Positions 11,801 through 24,700 of a DNA stretch of 64,000 nt are shown here, piece by piece; positions within the stretch are counted from its first letter, which is position 1, and each line of letters begins with the position of its first letter. Below the pieces are notes generated by a model that saw nothing but the letters and a program-made list of their open reading frames with translations, had not been told where the DNA came from and did not search any database. Location: positions 16,970,354 to 17,034,353 of the forward strand of contig NC_045139.1 in NCBI RefSeq assembly GCF_008831285.2, written 5' to 3'. Position numbers and translations under genes: made by a program. The DNA is from Nymphaea colorata (lineage: Eukaryota > Streptophyta > Magnoliopsida > Nymphaeales > Nymphaeaceae).

Positions 11801-14800
11801 CTCCCAAAGACACATTTCAGCTTTGGGGATTGTGTTGTTATAAGTACCTTGTGTTGCTTTGCTCATGGCCTGATAAAAAAGATTCTGAGCACGTTGCCAG
11901 TAACCATGCTGCACCAATGAAAGTCCAGCTCTGGTTTCTGAAGTGATTGATCTTTTTTTCCAGAGACCACACCGCATATCCTCTTCATTTAGCAACCGAT
12001 ACAACTCAGCAAGTGCCTCGGCACACCGAGTTTCATTCATAAATAGCATAACGTGGCTCTCTAAAAGTGTTAAAGAAATGTGCCATGCATTGTACGTCTT
12101 ACCCAAAAACTTAATAAGCTCACTAGGCATTCTCGGTTGAGGATGGCTTAAATGCAGGCCTTCCAGAAGAGCTTGAACAACATTTGGCCGCTTTTCCTGC
12201 TGCTTCCTATGGTAGTCCTTTGACAAAAGGGAAATCATGGGTTTGGCCAATGCTACCTGCTCATCCTTTTGAAGAGTTACCCAAACAATTGGAAACACTA
12301 GAACCCACAAATGGTATGCAACATTAGAATCTGTATGGGATAACTCTCTTAGTGGATGGACAAGATCAGCAACCTATAAAATGACAAGAGATTAGTTCCA
12401 ACTGTAACAAAAATAACCAGCCAACAAAATGTCAATCAAGGTGAAAAAATCAAAGTAGAAAATAAGAAACCTGAAGCTTGCTCATCTCATTCAAAAACTT
12501 TGCATGTCTAAACACTAGAAGGTCATATGTAAGTTGGCCTCCTTCAGGGTCTTCTGAAACTTCAGAAATTTGTGGTTGCATTCCAGCGTAATCTTGCAAA
12601 GACCCTGCTGCCATCAATGGGGGTACACGTGCAGAGTTCGGAGCAAGTGTAATCGGTTCATTCTCAACCAAAACAGCTAGAAGAAGATCCAGGCCTTGTT
12701 TCAACCAGAAAACATCACTCAAGGCTTCCCAGTCCTGGTTTTGAATGATATATTGTAGCCTCTGAAACAAAGTCTTCCCCAGAGACTCGTGATAGATTTT
12801 AAAGAATTGTTGCCTTATTTCAGGATCATTTGCCCTAAGTCCAAGCATATATTTCCTTTCGACATTCTGGAAAATTTCTTGGCGGATGTGCACTGGATAT
12901 CTATATTCAAAGTGTACAAAAATCAATTAAAATTTGAGGATTAAGAGCCACCAATTACTAGCTTGCAAAAGCAAAAAGCACTTACTTATTCGCATCTGCG
13001 CAAAGCCCATAAAGTAGTTCAAGATACTTTCCATCCCACTCCTCTAGGAAACTCATTGAGAAACTCTGCCTATCAACCTGTGAAAGCTTCAGAAGGTATG
13101 AAACAATGTCCTTCGCACCAGATGCAGCTGGCCGGAAGTCATTTTCAATCCAAGACTTCATCACCTCAAGGATACATAAATGAACGCTTGGATCTACACA
13201 TTTCTCTGAAAGTATTGAATGCAGGATTTGGCTTATTGCCCGTTTGCCTTCAGGAACAAGCATAACCCTTTCACTTATGAGCCTTAACACAGACTTCAGA
13301 TTAGTAGACACTGAGCTAGCTTCTGAAAGAACCACACGTGAATTACTTGAAGCAGAATCTTGGTCAAACCTCTGAACCTGATTTAAGATGTTTCATAACT
13401 ATATTGAGTATAATGTAATGGTAAATCAATAACCTATATGTAAATGACATAAAGATCTAAAAAAATGCTGTCGAGATGGAATTGTATCAAAGCTCATTAA
13501 GGATTAGATGGTAAGAGGTCCGACAGCACAGGATCATAACAAACAAAAGTAGCTCACCCAGTTACCCTAAGCTGACATGTGAGTTTTTTTATTACCCACC
13601 AACCAGAACAAAGTTATGAAGATATAAAAACACAATATAGATTGCACTAAAAAAGCATAATGTGAACTGTGCATGGTTTCCATGAAAAAGGCAAGCCAGA
13701 AAATACCCACTTACTTGTCTGGCATGGGACCCTGCTGAAGATCCCATCTCACGTGATAGGCGTTGAAGAACACGAACTAAGGGCATAATGAAAGGGTCAA
13801 CAAATGACTTCTGAACCTCCATTAAGGTTTTAATGACAGAGAGAGCAAAACTTATCACTGGATTTACAGAGGTAACATCAAGAGATAACTGAGATGCAGT
13901 TACAGCTAAAAGATGCTTCTGTACAAGATCCTCAACCTTTTGATAGAGCATCTTCACATCTGTAGGTGTACTGGAAGAATCTAAAGGAAATGCAGTAAAA
14001 ACCAATTTCAGTAGGGAGCAAAGTGATTTCCCCGCATCCAGCATCTTATTGTTGAAGCACGGCTCGAGAATCTGTCAAACAGGAATTGGAATTAGAACCT
14101 CAAATATTTTTGCACCAACCTAAGTAAACAAAATATTCCAAGCTTACTTGAGATATCTGATTGATGTTGTTCCGGATAAATAGCTGTGGCTGCTTCTCCA
14201 GTACCTTATTCATGACATCAAGACCCTGAGCAAGAGCTGCTGCAGGATCTTTGGACTGCGTAGAAGGCTGGAAACTACCAAGTAACTTCTCAAGGTAATT
14301 GAATTTCACATTCGCATTTGGCCAGACTTCTAAGGCTTGAGATAATAAGTCTAATGCCTGTTTATACATGGCTGTAGATTCCCTGTCTTTCGGTTCTATA
14401 ACCAATGAAACCTGCATTGAAAAACAAAAGTTACATATGCAGAATAATACAAACCAAAAGTTAACAGCTATAAGTTGTTATCCAAAGATAAAAGATGGTA
14501 ATAATAACAAATTCTCTCACTATAATATTCATAATGCAAGTTAGCTAAAACACTTAAACATGATAACGAAGTGGCATTGGTAAAACTTGACAATGAAATT
14601 ACCTTCTGAACAACCAAGTAAGAGATTCTAGACCAATATTTCATGATTGCAAGAGTTCAACTCCAAGTAAACAAGATTGAAATCAGAAGACCAAGATTGA
14701 TGACATATTATCAACATGTTCAGAATAACAGGAAATTGATCTGAACCAACAGGAACAAAAACTTCTAACAACATCATCCAAGTAAAATACACCATTTGGG

Positions 14801-17800
14801 AGCAAGACCAAAATCATATTGCTGATAAAATAAAATGGAAAGAAAGTTCTACAAGCATGTCCAAATACCAATTCCACTTGTTAAGAGATGCAAAGAAATT
14901 AAGTCATCTGAAGCACACCAAGATCTTCGCATAAGAAGTCCACTACCACTGGGCTTTCTAGGCAGGTCAATACAGGTTAATCTTTTTCTTTCTTTTTTTT
15001 CCCTCAAACCAGAAATAGATCCTGAAGTGAATCAGAAGCAAATTGGAAGCAGAAAAAAAATAAAAAGGTTAATGAATTGAGAAGGGAAAAGAAAAAAAAT
15101 TAGGCAGTGATCAGAAGCGGAGAAGAAAGCAAATCATGGTGCTCTCTATGTAGGAAGAAGAAAAATGTCAGAAAGAAGAGGAAAATGAAAAAAAAATGTT
15201 GTGACATGAAAGGAGGAAATGGGGAAGAGAACAAAAGGAAGAGGAAGAAAAGGGAAGTCAAAGTGTCAAACAGGAAAGAGATGTGAAGAAGACTAAAAAG
15301 AAAAAAAAAAACACGCAAAAGAAAAAGGGATGTATTGAAAAAGAAGTGGAGAAAGATAAGATGTAGCTGAAAAGGCTGTAAATTGCTGAATGAATGGCTG
15401 GAGGTCAGCCACAACCCAACCCCAGCAAAAGTACAAGAAGACTCTTTGACTTTTTCCAAACAATTAGGCTGGAGGGTTTATCAAGAATCAAAAGACCAAC
15501 TTCAACCTCTACTTTGTTATATTAGGAAATTGTTATTTTAGTTGGGTAAAGTGAAAGATATCAACCATAAAGGAAGCAAGATTACCCAAAACACATACAA
15601 TCATTATTCATCAAGAAACATCTGTCCCCTTAGACAACTCATAGATGATATTCCACCAAAGGGTCACACGTTTCTGTATCTTCCGCAATATGGTAGCCAA
15701 ACAATATGTTTGTTCACAAACTATATATTTTTCAGTTGTACATATCAGAGTGTCATGCCAAAAGATTTAATAAGAGACAACATAATCTTTCCAGTTTTTA
15801 CTCAAGTATGTTCAGCGTTAGAACTTTATGCATATGTCAACAAAAACTCAATTGATTTCATGACATAATTTTCTGCCTTGTAGTCACAGAACAAGTACAT
15901 AAAGTAACTGAACACAGTGCGCTTTGAAACATGAACAAAATTTGCATATAAGCTCTGGATGACACTTGCCAGGAGAATGTTCCCAGATGGAATAGCCCAT
16001 AATGAGCATGAGAGAAAGAGAAAAATAACTTTGAAGGAGGCATGAGTAATAAAAAAAATACTAACTTAAACTTACTCGGATGAGAAAGTTAATAATCATT
16101 TCTTCCATGGCAGCATTTGGTTTGTAAGACAAATCATGTTGGCTGGCAGATGCAGGTGTTTCAATATTGGGAATTGAAGAGCCACTAGGTGACATCATGC
16201 TTAACGATGGCAAACCAGCTTCCACCTTGACGCGTTTACTCAGATCATCGGCAAATGAAGAACTATCTGGAAGAAGCTTTGTATCATTGTCCAAAGCATT
16301 TGCATTAAATGCCTCACTAGTACGACTATGGCTGTCAATGTCTGGTGTTGCCTTCATTTCTGATTGCCTTCGCTGTTCCCATGCCACAACCAGCCCAGCC
16401 AGGTCAATAGCAAGACGCCTATTCTCAGGAGAGGTGCTATAAGGCAATCCAAGTCGACTAAGTGAATTCACCATTTGAGGTACAAATTGAGCTCGGCAAC
16501 GGTAAAAGATGTCTGGATGCCGAACAATGAGCTGAAATATGTGAATTAAATGAGGGACTGAATGACCCTCCTCCACCATGATCTTTTTGGTGTAACGGAT
16601 CCAAATGGGTATGCGGACATCCTCCGGAGGCAATCTTCGAGGCAGTGCAGGCATTAACACATCAAGAGCCTGCTTGACCAGGGCCTTATACTCCGATTGA
16701 CATGTTCTCAGTAAAGCAACAAAAACCTGCATGAAAATTGCCTTAGCAGTAATTCTCTCAAATAAGATGCAAACTTATTCCAAAGCTTCAAAGTGAAATG
16801 AGAGCAAACCACTGAACCTGAAGAACCAACTCGGACGAGATTTTCAGCAAAAGTGCAGAACAGTCTGGCAAGCCCATGGGTTTGACCCTAGCCCCCAAGG
16901 ATGGTTTTTGTAGCAGGATCCCACACAAACTAGGTGGTAGCCCTGAACCAGATTTTAGTGAGCTTGACACAGGCTGCCCTAGGTCAATTTCATCTACTAA
17001 TGGTTGAATATATCCATACACAATAATAGATCACACACATACACCACTAAAACGTCATGAACCAGCTATATTTAGACAAACCAACCCAAGCAAGGCCAGG
17101 ACCTCTCCCGCCAATTGATATGCAAGGCTTGACCAATCGCGGCCAAAATCTTCGTCGGACAGATAACGCTGGTCTAGTATACCAATTCTCCAGCATTAGA
17201 CTTCACCGAGTCAGCAAAGAATGGGAAGAAAATAATGAGGTCAAATAATGATTTGTTGACCAGCTACATGCCTTTAGTATGAACTATGAATAAATGCTAA
17301 ATGATGACATATTATCTACCAGAAAATCCATATTGCATCTTACCAAAACATCAAAGCAACAACTTTTAAATTTTAAACCATATGAGGATAGTGCATTGAG
17401 CCATTTAAGAATTCAGCATATCAACCTCATAAATAAACCAACAAAGTACTCAGCATATCAACCTCACAAATAAAGCAACAAAATTTTAAAGTACGACAAC
17501 AAGAACTAGATAAAACTATCTTAGAGCAGAACATTCAATACCAGTCACTTGATGACAGCAAGAATGAGTGCTCAGAAAACTTGACAAGTCCCAAAATCTT
17601 ATAAACGCATTGTAACATTTTCCTTGTCCAATTATAACTTCAATTTATTAAATTAACCAATTATACAACATATGCATACTCCTCATATTTGTTACGGAAA
17701 CACCACTAATAAAATACCATCACATAGTAAAGAGTAGAAGTGGATAGCCTATACAGAATGAAGGCGATGGAGTTCACTCATAACTTCCCACCATTATACA

Positions 17801-20800
17801 AAAGCCCATTAACAAGTTCTATTGAAAACAAAGACAGCTTGTGCAAGAACGAACAAAAATTTACTTGGAATTACTGACTCTGATTTGCTTGCTAGCTTCA
17901 TAATTGATCCATATGGTTTCCGGCTTTCAGCTTGTTCTCCCACCTAACTAAACATTCTTCAGAATAAGTGCTAGCCAATTGAAAAGCCATGTATGAAACT
18001 GTCGAGCCAGCTTTTGGAAGCACTAATTCAGATAGAGAGGGAAGATGAAGGAAGTTGCTTTTGAAAATGGCAAGCAGTAGGTTACCATTAAGTAGTCCTT
18101 GGTAAATGAAAGGTCCCATTTGGGAAAAGTACAAAGAAGGAGCATCTAACTCATAAGAGACATTTGGTTCTCGTCAAGTGTTCGTATGAGCGAGCAACTA
18201 ACTCATCAGAGACACTTGTGTCTCACCAAGAGCTCAGTCCATAACATTTTAATTGATAGAAGTAAGAACAACATGCTTGTGAAAATGGAAGATCAATAAA
18301 AATGCCTAAGCTTCATGTCATGTACATAAATTGCTGAATTATTCATCCCTAACATTGAAAAAACCTGACACAGGCCAGATAGGAAGCTCAATTTCAGAAC
18401 TCAAAACATCACTTGACTTTTTCTTATACTCGGTTACATTATTACCAGAAGGAAAAGTGCACAGAAATTTTAAAAAATTATGGTACCTGAAGAATTATTT
18501 TTTCTGGGGCTTGATAAGCATCCAGAAAGTGACAAACGTTAACAAATGCCCACTGTTTACTGGCACTGTCTTCACGCTTAAGATGGTTCCAACCAAACTT
18601 GATCATTTCTTTCCGGTAATGGACAAGGTCTCCCTGTAGATATTTCAAAAGCAAAGTAGCAAGCTGCAGAAGTTCTATCCTCAAGGGTTCATCATATTCG
18701 GCACTGACCTGCATGTAAAGAAAGATTTATATATACCAAACCCAACTAACAAGTAATTCCAATAAGCAAAGCAGAACCACCTCATCGGGAGGGTCAAGAA
18801 TCTTCTCCACAATAGTTTTGATAATATTTTGGTCCAGAACTTCCCAACATTGACCATTTTGAAATGCATGAGCTAGCATAGGAAGAATGAGCATTTGCAT
18901 GACAACAACCATGTGTTCATGTTCCAATTTCTTTGATTGAAAAAGAAGCAGGAAGTGTAACAGAAGAGTTTTCTTCAAATGAGTAGGATAATGCACCGCA
19001 ACCTGAAAAGGAGCACACAGCAAGTTTAGTTTAGGAAGTGCACATATGAATGTGAAGAGATAGAGAAAGAAAGAAGAGAGAGAGAACCTCAATAAAATAA
19101 AATTCCTTCAAAAACGTGTAGTCTATACGTGTCCGGACCAAAAAGATGGACAGCATATCAAATAAGATATTAACTTCAGTTTTGTCATGACGCAAGTAAT
19201 TTAGAAAGCACTTGACAAGCCTCTTGCTTTCTTTCACCTGTTAGAAAGAAACCACCCACCAGTTAACTCATGTGAATACAAATGCAAGGATCCACAATGG
19301 ACAGATGAAACCTTTGATCAAACACAATGTACACCATTCACGTTAGAAGGAATGCAATGTGGGACAAGGAAGACTCTAAAAAGGTCATAACATCTCCCTT
19401 TTTGTTTATTATGCTGGTCTCTAAGGAAATTTTATCCAAAATAGACATCATATAAGAATGAAGTAAATTGAAAGACACGAGAGAAAGAGATACAGAGAAT
19501 CCTCCCACACTGGATTGCATCAACGTGAGAATTGCTTCTAAAGAGATAAATCCCTGTGCCATTTTCATGCCACAATCTCAATACGCCTTTCCAATGAAAA
19601 CACAGAATGTGTTGGTCTAAGGGGCACCCTGGTGCAGCCTTCCTTACATGCCTAGGTGGATATCACCCAAGTTGGTTCCTTTTTTATGTTTTCCTAATGT
19701 CTTGAAGTGGGGCAAAAGTGGAATCTTCAATGTTAGATTCTTTTATTATTCTAAAAATTATAAAATAACACTACAATTAATTATTTCAGTTTTCATGGGG
19801 TCCCAACGAGGCCAATTAGTCTCAGCCTCTCAGGTAACATCAATAAACTCTTTAGGCTTCATAGACATCAACTAGGTCTTTTAACCACTAATTCACCAAC
19901 TTAAGTTCATAATCTCTGAAGATAAAGCACATATTCTTCTTATTAGATGAGCACATGCAAGAACTAAATTAGCAAGAAAAGAAAAACACAAGTATGAAAA
20001 GTCAAAATTTTGAGCATCACCTATAAAATTAGCCCAGTCAAAGGACAGAATTTGATTGAGTAATATGTATGATTTTACCTGTTCCAAATTAAGATCTTGT
20101 TCATTTTGTAAACGAGTTACTCTTTCTGGAGATTTCCAAAGGAGAACCAAGGTATCAAAAACAACACGGTTTGACTGTAGCCAATCAGGCATCAATTTCA
20201 CCATGGCAGAGATGAGCGCAAGGCCTTGAAAATAAGCATCAGAATTTGGTGCAGTGGTTGATGAGGGGCCAAAGTTTTCAGTAGCAACATTCCCATCATT
20301 ATTTGTAGGAGTAGTAACAGACTCATCCATTTTATTGACGAACTGTGGAAAAGCATTTGCAAGTATCTTCTCAGGTGATCTTGCAAGCTCTTCTCTAAGA
20401 GGCTGCCCACCCTCTGAACGAATTATATACATAAACCTGTTCATACAATCAAGAGAAACATAAGAGGACGAATGAAGCACAGACTCCGAACAGATTATAT
20501 TTATAAACCCGCTAAGACAATAGTGAACAAGCATAGAGATGTAAACCAAATAATAGCTCTACACAAGCCCCACCTTCTGAAATATCTAGGTTGGCCCAAA
20601 CGTGCCAAAAAATAGTCAACTGAATCAGTAGCATAACGATTTAGAAACTTTGTAAGTGGCAAGCGATAAGGGCTGTTCAGTTGGCTGTAAACATGAACTT
20701 GAGGAAGGGCAGCCTCTAATTGCATAGTAAGGGAAACAAGATCATCTAAGAACTTCCCCGCTGCTGGTGGAAGAAGATGGAAAAGCTCTATAATAGCTGC

Positions 20801-21672
20801 AGCATAACAGAAGCTTGTCAGATAAAAACAAAAAGCAGAAAATGTTATTCCCTCACAAGTAGCATAGATAAAATTTACCTGCTGCAATCTTCGGCTCTTC
20901 ACCAGGTTTCCAGGATTTCTGAGTTTGAGCAAGCTTTTCCGGTTCAAGCCATTTTTTTAGGTGTTCCAACAGTTTACCACCCAATGTCACATTGAACCAG
21001 TTTGACAAGAGTTCAAGAAGACGAGCAAGACCTTGCAAAAGAGGCATAGTGAGACTCTTTGTGTGTGCCAAATTAACCAAAATAGGCCTGAGACTGCTCT
21101 GCAGTAACTCCTTGGGAAGCTTCTGTTGTTGAATAACCTAAACCATTCAACAAAAAAATGTTGGTGTGCCGAAGTAGAACAAGATAAAGCTTCAAAACTA
21201 CAGAAACAAATAGGTTGAATGTGTCATCATTAAACTGCATGTATGTAAAAATTCAGAGAGTTACCTGCCGAAGACCCTCCTTTGCAACCGTTACAATTTC
21301 TGGTGTCTTACAAGTAAGTGACTTGAAAAACATAGAAATTATTTTTGCACGTAGATCAGAATGGCTAGAGGTTTTAAAATCTGTCCATGCCATGGTAGTA
21401 CAGAGCAATTCTATGCATGCAGTACGGAGTTTAGTCACTGTCATATTCACTTTTGGATTCATGAACTTTCCAACCCACACAGTCTCATCAGCCTCAGCAA
21501 TCTGCAGAGCTTCTTGCAAAATGTTCACAAGCTCCTGTGTCATCTTCATAAGAGGGGGCCGAAGAGCCAAGCAAAAGTTCAAGGCCATTACTGTCCCTAC
21601 CTGAATTCAACGCCACTGCATCATAAGAAATTTAAACAGAGAAGAAGGGAGGAAAGGGTGGGTGTGTGTGTA

Positions 21673-21703
<31 letters not shown>

Positions 21704-24700
21704 AATCAGGAAATTTTTGGACTTAGTGGCCACATAAAAGCTGAAATTTAACAAAAATAGAAAAAACCTAAAAACATCACGATAAGACAGATTTTACCTG
21801 CTGTTCGACATTCTTACTTCGTAAAGCGCGCATTATGAGAGGCTGGAGCAAAGGCTGATACAAATTCTCAAGTAACTCAGATACTTCACTTCCTGTCCTG
21901 CTAGCAAGAAGAGCCAAGCATGATTGAACATTCTTCCTCACTATAAGTGTTGCATTGGGATTAAACAACTCTTGCGCAAGAAACTCTACCACTCCTTGAA
22001 AGCTTTGTCTACGAGGCTCACTATTTGCCTCGTCAACGTTATTTACAACACGAAGAACCTGCGTGAGCACTTGACTTGTCTCCTCCTGTTCTTTGGCAGC
22101 ATGTGCAGGAAGTCTCTTAAGAACATAAATTAAACCACGAACTATCCGCACTTGAAAAACACAGAGAGTCTCAACAGTAACCTTTCCAACAAGAGCCCCA
22201 AGTCCCATTACACCACCAATCTGAGCCTGCCATGTGCTTCCATAACAACAATGCAGAAGGCGAGGCAAAAGTTGCTCAAAAACTGGAATTCGAACACTTG
22301 GAGGGGGAGAATAGACAGGATTCATTGATGGACTTGATACCATCATTGGAGTTCCAGGGCCACCTACGGATGTTGAGGCACCAGCATGCTTTGATCGAGC
22401 TAGGAGAAGAAGTGTTTCGGCAAATATTTTCAGAGCATTAAGAGCAGCTTTAGCATGGACTCTATTTTCATCTCCAAGGACATCTACCAAAGCATCCAAG
22501 AATATCAGTGGATCCAACTCTTTTAGGTTCCCATATGTGGCTGTTCGAGACTTTGAAGCAGGAACACTAGTTGTTGCAAGCACTGAGCCTCCAACCTGAG
22601 CACCTGCACTTGACAAACTGCTAGAAGAAAATTCCATATGGAAAAGCATGGCGAAATGGCGACAAACATTGCCCACAAAATCATCCCGAGCATCTTGAAG
22701 GTCAGGTTCAGTGCTGGTTGCAATAATGGTCATCAGGAGAGTTTTGAATACAGACTTCTCAGCCATGAGTTGGGTCTTGGTCTTGACACCAAGGTCAACC
22801 TACAATACCCAATGCAAGTTGCATCATTACAATTACAGGAAGTACAATGACTTAATGAGTTTCAAGGTGACAATTTCATTAAGTACCAATAATGAACAAA
22901 ATTATCATCGTCCAACCAACATTGATTACCATCACCCAACCAACTTAAGCTTTCTCTTTCCCAAAACCACACAAGGGTAAATTTCATATCAAACTGCACA
23001 CTAGAGAACATTTTCCAGGCAATACCAATGAATGAAGAATAGTCTTCTTCTGACCAGACTGATTTATTTTCCGCACCAATGGATATTTATAAAGAAAATC
23101 CAGCACCTTATTGGAGAATAACCATGAACAGAGGAAACAAATAGCAACAACAAATCCTTGGATTTCAAGTTTTTTGTCAATAAAAATATATAAAAATGAA
23201 ATACATTTCTCAAATGACCAGAATATATGCTACAGTAATGTATTGACCTCCTTAGAATGCTTTACACAAATCATTAACAGTCATTACTGAATAACTTGTC
23301 TACAACATTATGCGACAAGAAACAAAACCGTTATACTGCATTTTAACCTTTTTTTGTGAAATACAAATTTCTAGAGATTGTTAATTGCTTGGCACAGAAC
23401 CCCCAAGAACTTAGAGTGCAAAAAGATGAATGAGATAAAGGAGTTGAGCAGTGCCTTCCAACTTGTGGAACATAGTTTGTTACTACTCCATGTCATACAT
23501 ATCATAAATATATTTTATATGTCATTCATGTTGCTTAAGGTGAGCATCTTGAGCTACCTATGAACTAATTATTTTATGGGAATAAGAAAGCTAATGCTGG
23601 GAAAGCAACAACATGACTCAACTGGATATCACCTCATAAATACAAATCTTACCCAAATTTCAATTATTTGTATTCTCTGAGTCATATCCATCTACTTCGA
23701 TATGAATGGTTATCTAACGTGAGTCTGACTATTTGAAAGCCCAGATACTCAGAAAGAACAAAACAATGACAGTTAAAACAAGTTAACAAAAGTTTTGTTA
23801 CAAAAGTTTTGCTTGTGACAGAGGACTGCGACTTGGACAACTTCCAAAATCAAGTCAAAAAGAAACTGGGCAAGATCAACATGCAACCACCAACAGCTTC
23901 CTAGCATTTTCAGCACAAAGATGTCATCAGGACAATGGTTTCCAACAGTAACTTTCGTGCTGATCATCTGACCAGGCTTGCATTGAAAACCATTCTCAAA
24001 TCCTGAAAATATAATCTCTTAAATGGCAAGGGGAAAGAAATGGAAAGCAACACCAAATTTTAGAGAAGCAAAGAAAACAACAAACCTTCATATCCAATGT
24101 CTCAGTTCGGCGCCTTGAAGGATCTACAGATGAGACCAGCAAGGTTGCCAATATCCCTGGTGAAACCCCATCAGCTGATACATTTCCACGGAAATTCAAA
24201 AGAGATGATAGACATACACGAAGAAACTTGAGAGCATGTTTTCTGTAAAAAGTGTCAACTGCCATGGATTTCTGCATAACAACAGCTATTGCCAAGTGGA
24301 TGCAACGGTCAAGAGGCACCAGAAAAGGAGTTTGGGGCTCAAAAGTGAGAATCAAACGCAGACCATGCTCAGGGTTCTCCTTGCACTCCAATGCAAGTGG
24401 CTCTTTAAGGAAACGTCTGTTTCGGCCACCTAGCTTACCGAGAAGCTGTAATGCCTTTGCACCCCATGGATATGGTTTTGGCCTTAAGTGAGACCATAAA
24501 GCCAAGATCACCTCAGACATAAGATTTGCCATACTTGGTTCAAGGAAATCAGGATTTAAACTATCAATCCAATACTCAAGTGTCCTCAAACCTAGACTAA
24601 CAAGCTCATCATTTCCTTTAAGTGCCAATACCAAGGGTTTCATGAGGCGAGGAAGATGGGGAAGTAATGAACTCAATCGTGCAGGCAATGTTAAACAAAG

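Larger units (their letters stand above)
5878..19237 (-). other. TRA1: TRA1 exon map, exons 19-36
   Basis: Coding exons in transcript order: 19088-19237, 18781-19002, 18487-18708, 16076-16726, 14148-14411, 13715-14071, 12986-13377, 12471-12900, 11075-12373, 10734-10994, 10339-10629, 9757-10179, 8381-8812, 7623-7901, 7117-7519, 6883-7031, 6584-6787, 5878-5997. Exon 27 (1,299 nt) carries the core of the FAT region, exons 32-35 the kinase-like fold, and exon 36 the FATC domain and stop. Exon 25 ends AATAA before GTAAG and exon 26 resumes with a single A completing the lysine codon. The exon 30-31 junction reads ANELE/GLLTEIG. Confidence 0.9.

Noticed and set aside
15100..15459. 119-residue minus-strand open frame in a TRA1 intron
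   Set aside because: It is a Phe/Leu/Ser low-complexity translation of the purine-rich tract, with no recognisable domain.
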